Both the position numbers and the translations under genes were made by a program. The notes beneath the pieces are model-generated. The model saw only the letters and a list, made by a program, of their open reading frames with translations. It was not told the DNA's origin and searched no databases. Positions 37,092-46,261 of a stretch of DNA of 64,000 bases are shown here, one piece after another. The number at the start of each line of letters is the position of its first letter. Positions within the stretch are counted from its first letter, which is position 1. Origin of the DNA: Streptomyces sp. V1I1 (GTDB taxonomy: Bacteria > Actinomycetota > Actinomycetes > Streptomycetales > Streptomycetaceae). The stretch lies in assembly GCF_030817355.1 (NCBI RefSeq), contig NZ_JAUSZH010000001.1:2226501-2290500 (forward strand), in the 5' to 3' direction.

Positions 37092-38682
37092 ACTCCACGC
37101 CGACGAGCAGCGGGGTCGACCCCCGCCCGCCCCGGTACACCAGGGTGTCCACCGCCAGGTAGCCGTCGCGTACATACCTCTCCAGGCGGTCCGCCACCGC
37201 GTCGCCGTCCGGGACGTCCTCCCCCAGGACCAGCGTCACCAGCTCGCCCCCTGCCGCCAGCATCCTGTCCAGCACCGCCTCCGCGGTGGCTGCCAGGTCC
37301 ACGCCGATCACCGCCACGTCGCCGTCGATCAGGCCCAGGACGTCTCCGGCCTGGCACACGCCCGCCGACGTCCACGACTGCCGTTCCGCGACGGCGAGTT
37401 CGGCGTAGCGCGTCGCGCCCGCCGCCGCCGTCATGGCGACCACGTCCTCGTCGAATCGGCGGTCCGGCTCGTGCACGGCGAGGGCCGCGATGCCCTGGAC
37501 GGCCGCGCGGGTCGGGATGAGGGCGACCCGAACGCCCTCCGTGCGGGCCTGTTCGGCGGCCGCCGCGGCGGTGTGGCGGAGCTCCGCGGAGTTCGGGAGG
37601 AGGACCACCTCGCGCGCGTGGGCGCGCCGGATCGCGTCGACGAGTTCGCCGCTGGCCGGCGGCTCCCCCGGGCGGGCGAGGACCGTTGTGGCGCCCGCCT
37701 CGGCGCACAGGCCCGCCAGTCCCTCCCCTGGAACGACCACGACGACCGCCCGCTGCACCTGTTCCCGCTCCCGGGACACCGCCGCGGCGTCGAAGTGTGT
37801 GATGCGGATCCGGTACGGCCGCCCCGCCTCGACGCCCGCCTCCACCGCCGCGCCCGCGTCGTCGACGTGTACGTGGACGTTCCACAGGCCGTCCCCGCCG
37901 ACGACGACGAGCGAGTCGCCGAGCCCGTCGAGCCGGGTCCGCAGTCGGGCCACCGCCGCGTCGTCCGCCTCCAGGAGGTAGATCACCTCGAAGGCCGGGC
38001 CCCCGTCGGCGCACGGCTCCGAGCCCGGGTCACCGATCTCATGGCTTACATGAGCCAGCACGGGCGCGACCGGGGCCTCCCCGGTCACCGCCTCGACCAG
38101 CGCCCCGAGCACCATGAGCAGCCCGCGCCCGCCCGCGTCCACGACCCCCGCGCGCTCCAGCACGGCGAGCTGCCCGGGGGTGGCGTCCAGTGCCTGCCGC
38201 GCCCCCTCGTACGCAGCCCGCACCGCATCCTGCGGGAACGCGTCCGCGGCCTGCGCCGCCGCCCCCGCCACGCTCAGGATCGTGCCCTCGACGGGATGGG
38301 CGACGGCCTCGCGCGCCAGAGTGGCGGCCCGCTGCAGCGCACCGGCCAGGTGATCTCCGTCTCCCAGCCGCTCCGCCATGCCCCGCAGCAGCTGCGCCAG
38401 GATCGTCCCGGAGTTCCCGCGGGCGCCGATCAGCGCCCCGTGGGCCATCGCCCGCACCACGTCGGCCGGCGCGGGCGCCGATGACCCGGTCTCGTGCGCG
38501 GCGAAGACCGCCTCCACGGCCTGGGCCGCGGACTCCACGGTCAGGTACAGATTTGTGCCGGTGTCCCCGTCCGCGACCGGATAGACATTGATCGCGTCGA
38601 TCTCCTCGCGCTCACGGCCCAGGGCCTCCAGCGCCAGTGAGCACCAGGTGCGTACCGCTGCGGCGTCGAGGGTCTGCGGCAC
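37090..38682 (-). CDS. DAK-domain protein, FakA/DhaL-like kinase
   Basis: This 530-aa protein has an N-terminal DhaL-like domain and a C-terminal FakA-type DegV-like region. In Firmicutes, FakA phosphorylates fatty acids presented by FakB. The GTG at 38682 follows AAGGAGG by 7 bases and gives (M)PQTLDAAAVRTWCSLALEAL. Key motifs are NVYPVADGDTGTN (Mg-ATP/Asp cluster), GALIGARGNSG and AGVVDAGGRG. The C-terminal ~200 residues include LGLIDGDVAVIG and GYLAVDTLVYRGGRGSTPLLVGVE. It lies in the recG-rpmB neighbourhood, as in other actinobacteria. Fatty acid kinase activity is inferred; no fakB is visible here. Confidence 0.87.
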   Translation of the reverse strand: MPQTLDAAAVRTWCSLALEALGREREEIDAINVYPVADGDTGTNLYLTVESAAQAVEAVFAAHETGSSAPAPADVVRAMAHGALIGARGNSGTILAQLLRGMAERLGDGDHLAGALQRAATLAREAVAHPVEGTILSVAGAAAQAADAFPQDAVRAAYEGARQALDATPGQLAVLERAGVVDAGGRGLLMVLGALVEAVTGEAPVAPVLAHVSHEIGDPGSEPCADGGPAFEVIYLLEADDAAVARLRTRLDGLGDSLVVVGGDGLWNVHVHVDDAGAAVEAGVEAGRPYRIRITHFDAAAVSREREQVQRAVVVVVPGEGLAGLCAEAGATTVLARPGEPPASGELVDAIRRAHAREVVLLPNSAELRHTAAAAAEQARTEGVRVALIPTRAAVQGIAALAVHEPDRRFDEDVVAMTAAAGATRYAELAVAERQSWTSAGVCQAGDVLGLIDGDVAVIGVDLAATAEAVLDRMLAAGGELVTLVLGEDVPDGDAVADRLERYVRDGYLAVDTLVYRGGRGSTPLLVGVE

Positions 38683-38942
38683 CTGGTGATCCTCCTTGAG
38701 CGGCCCGGAAAGGGCCGTGGGCAGCGGGGTTGCACCGCAGGGTAGACCCCGGGCGGGAGCGGGGTCCGGGGCGGGGGCGGGAGAAGCCATGGTAGTTTCG
38801 TATCTCGGACGCAGTCGTTGTATGCTGCTCCGGTTGCCCGATGAGAGTCGGGCCATTCCCCCGGCAAAGCCACCAATCAGGTCACTGATTTCCGGCGCGC
38901 CGGAATTCACTGTAAGTGCATCTGAAGTCTTTGGAGTGACCC

Positions 38943-39128
38943 GTGGCTGCCAACTGCGACGTCTGCGGCAAGGGGCCGGGCTTCGGCAACAGCATCTCGC
39001 ACTCGCACCGCCGTACGTCCCGTCGCTGGAACCCGAACATCCAGCGTGTGCGTGCCGTGGTCGGTGGGACGCCGAAGCGGCTCAACGCCTGCACCTCGTG
39101 CATCAAGGCCGGCAAGGTCTCGCGCTAA
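38943..39128 (+). CDS. rpmB: 50S ribosomal protein L28 (C+ form)
   Basis: This 61-aa protein (M)[33 protein letters not shown] is L28. Two Cys pairs (CDVC and CTSC) make it the zinc-containing C(+) form. The GTG start has GGAG 7 bases upstream. It is divergent from the DAK gene, and a strong terminator follows it. Confidence 0.96.
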   Translation: MAANCDVCGKGPGFGNSISHSHRRTSRRWNPNIQRVRAVVGGTPKRLNACTSCIKAGKVSR

Positions 39129-39169
39129 CGCCGACTGTTCGTCGTAGCGCAGCCCCTCCGGTTGCCTTG

Positions 39170-39199
39170 AAAGCCGGTCCACCTCGGTGGACCGGCTTT
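39170..39199. terminator. Intrinsic terminator after rpmB
   Basis: AAAGCCGGTCCACC (39170-39183) and GGTGGACCGGCTTT (39186-39199) are perfectly complementary and are followed by a short T-run on the plus strand. It serves rpmB and, from the other side, may also stop thiD transcripts. Confidence 0.88.
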
Positions 39200-39205
39200 T
39201 CAGCG

Positions 39206-39251
39206 TGCCCGTATCCGTGCCCGTGCCCGTACTCGTACTCGTACTCGTACG
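39206..39251. repeat. Hexanucleotide microsatellite (GTGCCC / GTACTC)
   Basis: This is a run of six-base units (CCGTGC, CCGTAC, TCGTAC type) between the rpmB terminator and the thiD stop codon. The GTACTC form repeats four times in a row. It is not part of a gene. Confidence 0.7.
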
Positions 39252-39255
39252 ACGG

Positions 39256-40056
39256 TCACCTGAAGCGCCAGGCGTGATCGACCGGGCCGATCCCGCCTCC
39301 CAGCGGGAACCCGGCCGCGATCGCCCCGGTGACGTACTCCTTCGCGGCCCGCACGGCCTCCGGGACCCCCATCCCCTTGGCCAGACCCGACGCGACCGCG
39401 GACGCCAGGGTGCAGCCCGTCCCATGGGTGTGCCGGTTGTCGTGCCGGGGCGCGCGCAGCCAGTGCTCCTCCGCGCCGTCCGTCAGCAGGTCCACCGCAT
39501 CGCCCGCGAGATGCCCGCCCTTGATCAGCGCCCATCGCGGCCCGAAGCCGAGCACGGCCTCCGCGGCCCGCCGCATCCCCGTCTCGTCCTCGACCACCAC
39601 ACCCGTCAGCTGACCGACCTCGTCCAGATTCGGCGTGGCGACGGTGGCGAGCGGCAGCAGCTTCTTGCGTACGGAGTCGAGCGCGGAGGCGGCCAGCAGC
39701 GGGTCGCCGTGCTTGGAGACCCCCACCGGGTCGACGACCACCGGTGCGTCCACATCGGCCAGCAGCTCGGCGACCGTCTCGACGAGCGGCGCGGACGCCA
39801 GCATGCCGGTCTTCACGGCCTGTACGCCGATGTCGTCGACGACGCTGCGGTACTGCGCCCGTACCGCATCGACCGGCAGCTCCCACGCGCCCTGCACACC
39901 CAGGGAGTTCTGCGCCGTGACCGCGGTGAGCACGCTCATGCCGTGCACGCCGAGCGCCAGCATCGTCTTGAGGTCGGCCTGAATGCCCGCGCCGCCGCCG
40001 GAGTCGGACCCGGCGACGGTGAGCACGCGAGGAGGCACGCGGGGAGGTATGTCCAT
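39256..40056 (-). CDS. thiD: Hydroxymethylpyrimidine (phosphate) kinase ThiD
   Basis: ThiD phosphorylates HMP and HMP-phosphate in thiamine synthesis. The ATG at 40056 gives [31 protein letters not shown], with the pyrimidine-binding [13 protein letters not shown] motif. The ATP-binding anion hole is [13 protein letters not shown]. The length is 266 aa. It starts 10 bases after the thiL stop, forming a thiL-thiD operon. Confidence 0.95.
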   Translation of the reverse strand: MDIPPRVPPRVLTVAGSDSGGGAGIQADLKTMLALGVHGMSVLTAVTAQNSLGVQGAWELPVDAVRAQYRSVVDDIGVQAVKTGMLASAPLVETVAELLADVDAPVVVDPVGVSKHGDPLLAASALDSVRKKLLPLATVATPNLDEVGQLTGVVVEDETGMRRAAEAVLGFGPRWALIKGGHLAGDAVDLLTDGAEEHWLRAPRHDNRHTHGTGCTLASAVASGLAKGMGVPEAVRAAKEYVTGAIAAGFPLGGGIGPVDHAWRFR

Positions 40057-40066
40057 GCGCCCGAAT

Positions 40067-41038
40067 CTACTTGCCGTCCTCGATGTCTCCGAAGTGGTCC
40101 CAGCCGCCCTTGCTGGTCCACGGCGCACCGTCGACCGTCACCTGCGGCAGCGCCGACGGGTTGAGCACCTCGCCGATCACCTTCCAGCGGGCCGGCAGCT
40201 TCACGTCCGGCGGGAAGGTCGCGACGATCGCGTGGTCCTCTCCCCCGGTCAGCACCCACTGCAGCGGGTCGACGCCGACGGCCTGGCCGATGTCGTTCAT
40301 CTGCGAGGGGATGTCGATGGAGCCCGAGCGCAGGTCGATCCGGACCTTGCTGGCCTCCGCGATGTGCCCGAGGTCGGCGACGAGTCCGTCGCTGATGTCG
40401 CACATGGCGGTGGCGCCGAGGCCCGCCGCCGCGGGTCCCGCGTGGTACGGCGGCTCGGGCCGCCGGTGTGCCTCGACGAAGGCGCGCGGCGAGCGGAAGC
40501 CCCGGGAGAGCACCGCGTGCCCGGCGGCCGACCAGCCCAACCAGCCGGTGTACGCGACGACATCGCCGGGCTTGGCGCCGGCCCGGGTGACCGGTTCGTG
40601 GTTGCGCAGATCGCCGAGCGCGGTGATCGCGAGGGTGATGACATCGCCGCGTACGACATCGCCGCCGACCACCGCGGCTCCGGCGACCTGGCACTCGTCG
40701 CGGATGCCGTCCATCAGCTCGGTGGCCCAGGTGACCGGGAGTTCGGCAGGTACGACCAGGCCGAGCAGCAGCGCGGTCGGGACCGCGCCCATAGCCGCGA
40801 TGTCGGCCAGATTCTGGGCGGCGGCCTTGCGGCCGACGTCGTACGCGGTCGACCAGTCACGGCGGAAGTGCCGTCCCTCCAGCAGGACGTCCGTGCTCGC
40901 CACCACCCTGCGGTCGGGTGCGGCCACGACCGCGGCGTCGTCACCGGGTCCGAGCCGGACCGCGGGGGTGGAGGTGAGCCGTGAGGTGAGCTCCCTGATG
41001 AGCCCGAACTCCCCCAACTCGCCCACAGTGCCCTTCAC
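40067..41038 (-). CDS. thiL: Thiamine-monophosphate kinase ThiL
   Basis: ThiL phosphorylates thiamine monophosphate to the pyrophosphate cofactor. It is an AIR-synthase-superfamily protein with [39 protein letters not shown] and the substrate-binding [15 protein letters not shown]. The GTG start has GAGAGGTGAG upstream. The length is 323 aa. It is the first gene of the thiL-thiD pair and divergent from the Lrp-like gene. Confidence 0.95.
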   Translation of the reverse strand: MKGTVGELGEFGLIRELTSRLTSTPAVRLGPGDDAAVVAAPDRRVVASTDVLLEGRHFRRDWSTAYDVGRKAAAQNLADIAAMGAVPTALLLGLVVPAELPVTWATELMDGIRDECQVAGAAVVGGDVVRGDVITLAITALGDLRNHEPVTRAGAKPGDVVAYTGWLGWSAAGHAVLSRGFRSPRAFVEAHRRPEPPYHAGPAAAGLGATAMCDISDGLVADLGHIAEASKVRIDLRSGSIDIPSQMNDIGQAVGVDPLQWVLTGGEDHAIVATFPPDVKLPARWKVIGEVLNPSALPQVTVDGAPWTSKGGWDHFGDIEDGK

Positions 41039-41265
41039 CGAGTCTCACCTCTCCGTCGTCCTGCCGGAGTGCCCGGCAGTGCTGCTTGCTTGCGGTCGCG
41101 AGCCGTCTGCGGCATATGTACCGTCAAGCGATACGTCAACTTCTTCTTCCCGTACGCCACGCTGCGGGCGTCACCCCGCGCGCGGGTCTCCCCGCGGCCC
41201 GCGGCGACGCGATACCGTGGCGTCCCTTCCCCCCACATGATCCTCGTGGCCGCCCTGGAGGTTCC

Positions 41266-41499
41266 GTGGTACAGGCGTACATCCTCATTCAGACCGAGGT
41301 GGGCAAGGCGTCGACCGTCGCCGAGACCATCGGCAAGATTCCGGGAGTGATCCAGGCCGAGGACGTGACCGGTCCGTATGACGTGATTGTGCGTGCCCAG
41401 GCCGAGACGGTCGACGATCTCGGTCGCATGGTGGTCGCCAAGGTCCAGCAAGTGGACGGCATCACCCGCACCCTGACCTGCCCGGTCGTGCACCTGTAG
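41266..41499 (+). CDS. Stand-alone Lrp/AsnC ligand-binding (RAM) domain protein
   Basis: This 77-aa single RAM domain has no DNA-binding helix-turn-helix. The GTG preceded by CTGGAGG gives (M)VQAYILIQTEVGKASTVAE; the longer upstream reading is not family-like. The block PYDVIVRAQAETVDDLGRMVV is the typical RAM helix-strand unit. Such proteins (SraM type) bind amino acids or partner with full Lrp proteins. The target is unknown. It lies directly upstream of the DUF3515 gene. Confidence 0.9.
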   Translation: MVQAYILIQTEVGKASTVAETIGKIPGVIQAEDVTGPYDVIVRAQAETVDDLGRMVVAKVQQVDGITRTLTCPVVHL

Positions 41500-41519
41500 C
41501 CCCCGTCTACGCTTGGCCG

Positions 41520-42002
41520 GTGACGATTTCCCGCCGTCGGCCCCTCTGTCTGTCCGCTGCCGCGCTGATGCTGCTGGCTGCCGCGGGCTGCTCCTCCACG
41601 GACGCAGCGGTGTCGATCACGGTTCCCAGCCCCCCGGCGGAGGAAGCCGCCCTGTGCGGCGCGCTGCACAAGGAGCTTCCGAAGTCCGTGGCCGGGCAGG
41701 ACCGTAACGACCCTGAGCCGGCTTCCGAACTGACCGCCGGCTGGGGCGATGCCGCGATCGTACTGCGCTGCGGCGTCCCCCGGCCGGAGAAGATGAGCGC
41801 CCCCCAGTCACAGGGAGTGGAGGCGAACGGCGTCAACTGGCTGCTGGAGGAGGAGCCCGAGGGCCCCCGCTTCACCACGACGTACCGCAAGGCCTATGTC
41901 GAGGTCTCGATGGAGAAGCGGTACGCCCACGACATCACGCCGCTCGCCGAACTGGCCGACGCCGTCAAGAAGACGGTGCCGGCCACGCTCGACGTTCCGT
42001 AG
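41520..42002 (+). CDS. DUF3515 family lipoprotein
   Basis: This 160-aa protein begins with a signal peptide and a lipobox (LAAAGC), so it is probably a lipid-anchored extracytoplasmic protein. The domain contains LCGALHKELPKSVAGQ, ELTAGWGDAAIVLRCGV and NWLLEEE, which I recognise as DUF3515. Its function is unknown. It is conserved beside ddl in actinobacteria, which is consistent with an envelope role. The start is GTG 20 bases after the RAM-gene stop. Confidence 0.88.
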   Translation: MTISRRRPLCLSAAALMLLAAAGCSSTDAAVSITVPSPPAEEAALCGALHKELPKSVAGQDRNDPEPASELTAGWGDAAIVLRCGVPRPEKMSAPQSQGVEANGVNWLLEEEPEGPRFTTTYRKAYVEVSMEKRYAHDITPLAELADAVKKTVPATLDVP

Positions 42003-42014
42003 GCCCTTTGATCG

Positions 42015-43172
42015 CTAGCGCAGCCCGGTCGGGCGGCGCAGCGCCGCCTGGATCAGCCGGTCGACCAGCTCGGAGTAGCCGACGCCGCTCTCCTGCCACA
42101 TCCGCGGGTACATCGAGATCGGCGTGAAGCCGGGCATGGTGTTGATCTCGTTGATGACGAACTCGCCGTTCTCCTGCAGGAAGAAGTCCGCGCGGACCAG
42201 TCCCTCGCAGGACGCGGCGTCGAAGGCCTCCACCGCGAGGCGGCGCACCTCGGCGGTCTGCTCGTCGGTCAGCGGCGCGGGTACGAGACCGGCCGCGGAG
42301 TCGATGTACTTGGCCTCGAAGTCGTAGAACTCATGGGCCGTGACCGACGGGATCTCGGCCGGGACACTGGCGCGCGGGCCGTCCTCGAACTCCAGGACGC
42401 CGCACTCGATCTCGCGGCCGCGCAGCAGCGACTCCACGAGGATCTTGGGGTCGTGGCGCTGCGCCTGACTGATCGCCTCGTCCAGGCCGGAGAGGTCGTC
42501 GACCTTGGTGATGCCCATGGAGGACCCGGCGCGGGCCGGCTTCACGAAGAGCGGCCAGCCGTGCTCGCCCGCGAAGTCGATGATCTTCTTGCGGGCGGCG
42601 GTCGGGTCGAGCTCCCACTCGCGGGGGCGGATCACCTCGTAGGGACCGACGGGCAGGCCGAAGGAGATGAAGACGCGCTTCATGTACTCCTTGTCCTGGC
42701 CGACGGCCGAGGCGAGGACGCCCGAGCCGACGTACGGGACCCCGGCAAGCTCGAGGAGGCCCTGGAGGGTGCCGTCCTCGCCGTACGGGCCGTGCAGCAC
42801 CGGGAAGACGACGTCGACCTCGCCGAGCGCCTTGGGCACGGCACCGGGTTCGCTGTAGACGACCTCGCGGTTGGCGGGGTCGACGGAGAGCACGACACCG
42901 CCCTCGGTCGAGTCGGCGAGCTGGTCTACGCTCGGCGTCCGCCGGTCGGCGATCGCCATCCGGTCCGGTTCGTCAGCGGTCAGCGCCCAGCGGCCGTCCG
43001 TAGTGATGCCGATCGGCAGTACGTCGTACTTCGTACGGTCGATGGCGCGCAGGACGGCGCCGGCGGTGACCACGGAGATCCCGTGTTCGGAGCTGCGACC
43101 GCCGAAGACGACGGCTACGCGCGGCTTGCGGAGCTGCTGCTCAGGGCTCTGGGGGAGGTTCTCGCTGCTCAT
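42015..43172 (-). CDS. ddl: D-alanine--D-alanine ligase
   Basis: Ddl makes D-Ala-D-Ala for peptidoglycan precursors. This is a 385-aa ATP-grasp enzyme with VVFGGRSSEHGISVVTA at the N-terminus, VGSGVLASAVGQDKEYMK, PARAGSSMGITKV and the C-terminal NEINTMPGFTP metal-binding site. The substrate loop reads EFYDFEAKY, keeping the terminal Lys-Tyr pair of D-Ala-specific ligases, so there is no sign of a D-lactate (VanA-like) specificity. It is convergent with the DUF3515 gene. Confidence 0.96.
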   Translation of the reverse strand: MSSENLPQSPEQQLRKPRVAVVFGGRSSEHGISVVTAGAVLRAIDRTKYDVLPIGITTDGRWALTADEPDRMAIADRRTPSVDQLADSTEGGVVLSVDPANREVVYSEPGAVPKALGEVDVVFPVLHGPYGEDGTLQGLLELAGVPYVGSGVLASAVGQDKEYMKRVFISFGLPVGPYEVIRPREWELDPTAARKKIIDFAGEHGWPLFVKPARAGSSMGITKVDDLSGLDEAISQAQRHDPKILVESLLRGREIECGVLEFEDGPRASVPAEIPSVTAHEFYDFEAKYIDSAAGLVPAPLTDEQTAEVRRLAVEAFDAASCEGLVRADFFLQENGEFVINEINTMPGFTPISMYPRMWQESGVGYSELVDRLIQAALRRPTGLR

Positions 43173-43346
43173 ATCGCGATGAGACTACCGTGCACGTCCC
43201 GTGCCGTGGAGTGCAGGCACGGGGCGCGCTGGGTCGCCCAGTGCGGCAGGGCGCGGCGGACTGTCCGGGTTCCCCCGGCCGGTGGCTGGAGGCCGCCGCA
43301 GCAGCTCGAAGCCGCGAAGCGGTGCGAGAGGTGCGTCGAAAAGAGG

Positions 43347-44360
43347 TCAGCGGCGCTCGGGCTTGGCGGCGCGTGACATCAGCTCCTTGAGCGCGACGAC
43401 CGGCGGCTTGCCCTCGTGGACGATGCCGACGACCGTTTCGGTGATCGGCATGTCGACGCCGTGCCGGCGTGCCAGATCGAGCACCGATTCACAGGACTTG
43501 ACGCCTTCCGCGGTCTGCCTGGTGACCGCGATGGTCTCCTGGAGGGTCATGCCGCGGCCGAGGTTGGTGCCGAAGGTGTGGTTGCGGGAGAGCGGCGAGC
43601 AGCAGGTGGCCACCAGATCGCCGAGTCCGGCGAGGCCGGAGAAGGTCAGCGGGTCCGCGCCCATCGCGAGGCCGAGCCGGGTGGTCTCGGCCAGGCCGCG
43701 GGTGATCAGCGAGCCCTTGGCGTTGTCGCCGAGTCCCATGCCGTCCGCGATGCCGACGGCGAGGCCGATGACGTTCTTGACGGCGCCGCCGAGTTCGCAG
43801 CCCACCACGTCCGTGTTGGTGTACGGGCGGAAGTACGGGGTGTGGCAGGCCGACTGGAGCCGCTGGGCGACGGCCTCGTCGCGGCAGGCGACGACGGCCG
43901 CGGCAGGCCGGCGCTGGGCGATCTCCTTGGCGAGGTTGGGGCCCGTGATCACCGCGACGCTCTCGGCGGGGACCTCGGCGACCTCTTCGATGACCTCGCT
44001 CATGCGCTTGGCGGTGCCGAGTTCGACGCCCTTCATCAGGGAGACGAGGACGGTCTCGGCGGGCAGCTTGGCCGCCCATTCGGCGAGGTTGCCGCGGAGC
44101 GTCTGGGAGGGGACGGCGAGGACGGTGAAGTCAGCGCCGCGCAACGCCTCGGCCGGGTCGGTGGTGGCCCGGAGCGAGGAGGGGAGCTCAATTCCCGGCA
44201 GATAGTCGGGGTTGGTGCGGGTGGTGTTGATGGCGTCGACGAGTTCGGCGCGACGGCCCCAGAGGGTCACATCGCAGCCCGCGTCCGCGAGCACCATGCC
44301 GAAGGCCGTACCCCACGAGCCTGTTCCGAATACCGCTGCCTTGGTGGCTGCGCGCGTCAC
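43347..44360 (-). CDS. gpsA: NAD(P)-dependent glycerol-3-phosphate dehydrogenase
   Basis: GpsA reduces dihydroxyacetone phosphate to sn-glycerol 3-phosphate for phospholipid synthesis. The NAD-binding motif is VFGTGSWGTAF. The substrate region has ELGGAVKNVIGLAVGIADGM (conserved Lys) and GLAGLGDLVATCCSPLSRN. The length is 337 aa. The GTG start overlaps the plsC stop (GTGA), so it is coupled with plsC, the next lipid enzyme. Confidence 0.96.
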   Translation of the reverse strand: MTRAATKAAVFGTGSWGTAFGMVLADAGCDVTLWGRRAELVDAINTTRTNPDYLPGIELPSSLRATTDPAEALRGADFTVLAVPSQTLRGNLAEWAAKLPAETVLVSLMKGVELGTAKRMSEVIEEVAEVPAESVAVITGPNLAKEIAQRRPAAAVVACRDEAVAQRLQSACHTPYFRPYTNTDVVGCELGGAVKNVIGLAVGIADGMGLGDNAKGSLITRGLAETTRLGLAMGADPLTFSGLAGLGDLVATCCSPLSRNHTFGTNLGRGMTLQETIAVTRQTAEGVKSCESVLDLARRHGVDMPITETVVGIVHEGKPPVVALKELMSRAAKPERR

Positions 44361-45109
44361 TTGGTGCCCTCCTCGGCGGCCTTGCGGCGCTGCTGTGCGA
44401 GTACTTGGCGCAGATCGTACGGCTCCGCGGGGGCCTGCTCGCCGCGCAGTTCCTCCAGCAGACCGGTGACCGCGGCCATGATGGCCTCAGTCGCCGCCCT
44501 CAGCACCTCGGGCGTCGGCTCCTCGCCGTAGAAACGGTCGAGGTCGACCGGCGGGCCCGCCTTCACCTGAAGCGTCTTACGCGGGAAAAAGCGGACCTTC
44601 TTCTCCTGCGCGTACGGCGGCATCGCCAAGTTGGCGCCCCACTGCGCGATCGGAATGACGGGCGCCTTGGTCAGCAGAGCCGCGCGTGCGACTCCGGTCT
44701 TCGCAGTCATCGGCCACATGCCGGGATGGCGGGTGAGAGTGCCCTCGGGGTAGAAGGCGACGCATTCACCGCGCTCCACCGCATCCACGGCGGCGCGGAA
44801 GGCGCCGACGGCGTTGGAGGACTCGCGGTAGACGGGAATCTGGCCGGTGCCTCGCAGCAGGGTCCCGACAACGGGCGCCTCGAAGAGCACCGCCTTGGCG
44901 AGGAATCGGGGCACACGTCCGGTGTTGTACTGGAAGTGGCCGTACGAGAACATATCGAGATACGAGTTGTGATTGACGGCGGTGATGAATCCGCCGTCCG
45001 CCGGAATGTTTTCCATCCCCCGCCAGTCCCGCTTGAACAGAACCAACAGCGGCGGTTTCGAGATGACCGCCGCCAGGCGGTACCAGAAGCCGATTCTACG
45101 GCGGGACAC
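44357..45109 (-). CDS. plsC: 1-acyl-sn-glycerol-3-phosphate acyltransferase (PlsC-like)
   Basis: This is a 250-aa acyltransferase acting after GpsA in phosphatidic acid synthesis. The GTG at 45109 with GAGGAGGG 7 bases upstream decides the start; the frame continues 28 codons upstream but has no RBS. The catalytic motif is NHNSYLD (NHx4D), and the second motif FYPEGT binds glycerol phosphate. The stop overlaps the gpsA start. It is divergent from cofC. Confidence 0.93.
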   Translation of the reverse strand: MSRRRIGFWYRLAAVISKPPLLVLFKRDWRGMENIPADGGFITAVNHNSYLDMFSYGHFQYNTGRVPRFLAKAVLFEAPVVGTLLRGTGQIPVYRESSNAVGAFRAAVDAVERGECVAFYPEGTLTRHPGMWPMTAKTGVARAALLTKAPVIPIAQWGANLAMPPYAQEKKVRFFPRKTLQVKAGPPVDLDRFYGEEPTPEVLRAATEAIMAAVTGLLEELRGEQAPAEPYDLRQVLAQQRRKAAEEGTK

Positions 45110-45257
45110 TCGGACACCCTCCTCTATTGCCGGGTCACCGCCCGGCTGCTGGGGGTCAAGTGTCGCCCCAGGCCCCTGGTCTGTCGAGGACACGGTACGC
45201 CCCGGTCCAGGGCCCGGTCCTCAGGACCTTCGCGGGCACGCGCCACAATGGAGCCCG

Positions 45258-45941
45258 ATGCGCATGGACGGAGAGCTCGCCACGAACACCGACTCGAAGG
45301 TCCGCTGGTCCCTGGTGGTCCCGCTGAAACCCCTTGTACTGGCCAAGAGCAGGCTCGCCAGGGCCGCGGACGACATTCTGCGGCCGCATCTCGCGCTCGC
45401 CTTCGCCCAGGACACCGTGGCCGCGGCGCTGGCCTGCGAAGCCGTGCGGGATGTGGCAGTCGTCACGGACGACCCGGCGGCCACGGCCGAGCTGGCGGCA
45501 CTGGGGGCGCGGATCGTGCCGGACTCCCCGGCAGCGGGCCTCAACGCGGCGCTGGCACACGGGGCGGACGCGGTGCGCGCCCTGCGGCCCGCGGCGGCGG
45601 TAGCCGCACTCAACGCTGATCTGCCCGCATTGCGTCCCGCGGAATTGGCACGGGTCCTTGCGCGCGCTTCGGTATTTCCCCGGGCATTTCTGGCGGATGC
45701 GGCAGGAATCGGTACGACATTGCTCTCGGCGGCACCCGGCATGGAATTGTGTCCCGCTTTCGGCGGCCGTTCCCGGCGTCGGCATTCGGCATCGGGAGCC
45801 GCGGAAATCCTGCTCGAAGGCGTCGATTCGGTACGGCAGGACGTGGACACGGGGGACGATCTGGCGGCCGCGCTTGCCCTGGGAGTGGGCCCGCGGACCG
45901 CGGAGCGCTGGGCGGCCGGCGCCCACGCTCTGGACGGCTGA
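45258..45941 (+). CDS. cofC: 2-phospholactate/phosphoenolpyruvate guanylyltransferase CofC (FbiD)
   Basis: CofC/FbiD activates 2-phospholactate or phosphoenolpyruvate with GTP in coenzyme F420 synthesis. Mycobacterial FbiD is known to use PEP. The 227-aa protein is a nucleotidyltransferase with WSLVVPLKPLVLAKSRLA, ALNADLPALRPAELARV and the terminal VDTGDDLAAALALGVGPRTA. The ATG has TGGAG upstream. The flanking genes (plsC, a small OB-fold-like gene) do not define an operon. F420 fits the presence of an LLM flavin/F420-type oxidoreductase elsewhere in the window. Confidence 0.93.
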   Translation: MRMDGELATNTDSKVRWSLVVPLKPLVLAKSRLARAADDILRPHLALAFAQDTVAAALACEAVRDVAVVTDDPAATAELAALGARIVPDSPAAGLNAALAHGADAVRALRPAAAVAALNADLPALRPAELARVLARASVFPRAFLADAAGIGTTLLSAAPGMELCPAFGGRSRRRHSASGAAEILLEGVDSVRQDVDTGDDLAAALALGVGPRTAERWAAGAHALDG

Positions 45942-45963
45942 CGCGACGGCTAGGCTGGCCCGC

Positions 45964-46167
45964 ATGCAGGCGACCTCGTACACCTACGACTCCGAGACCC
46001 GCAGCGGGAGCGTGCTGCTCGACGACGGCACCCCGGTTGAGTTCGACGCCGCGGCCTTCGACGCGGGCGGTCTGCGGCTGCTCCGGCCCGGCCAGCGCGT
46101 GCGCATCGAGACCGAGGGCGAGGGCGCGTCCCTGCGGATCACCCTGGTGACGCTGCAGACCCTCTGA
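45964..46167 (+). CDS. Small cold-shock/OB-fold-like protein
   Basis: This 67-aa protein has five short strands: [29 protein letters not shown] and [10 protein letters not shown] resemble the cold-shock fold but lack the RNP aromatic motif. It starts 22 bases after cofC and probably shares its transcript. Its function is unknown. Confidence 0.75.
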   Translation: MQATSYTYDSETRSGSVLLDDGTPVEFDAAAFDAGGLRLLRPGQRVRIETEGEGASLRITLVTLQTL

Positions 46168-46198
46168 CCGCTGCCCCCTCTGCCCTTTTCAACGCCGC

Positions 46199-46229
46199 GG
46201 GCCGGGCTCCCCGAAGGGAAGCCCGGCCC
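46199..46229. terminator. Terminator between the OB-like gene and hup
   Basis: GGGCCGGGCT (46199-46208) pairs with AGCCCGGCCC (46220-46229), extended by one or two bases with a mismatch. It lies between convergent genes and can act on both. Confidence 0.7.
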
Positions 46230-46261
46230 GGCGCGTGAGTGGCTCTGTGACCCTTTGCCGC

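Noticed and set aside
42015..43172. D-Ala-D-Lac (glycopeptide resistance) ligase
   Set aside because: The substrate loop ends AKY and there are no vanH/vanX-like neighbours; it is an ordinary Ddl.
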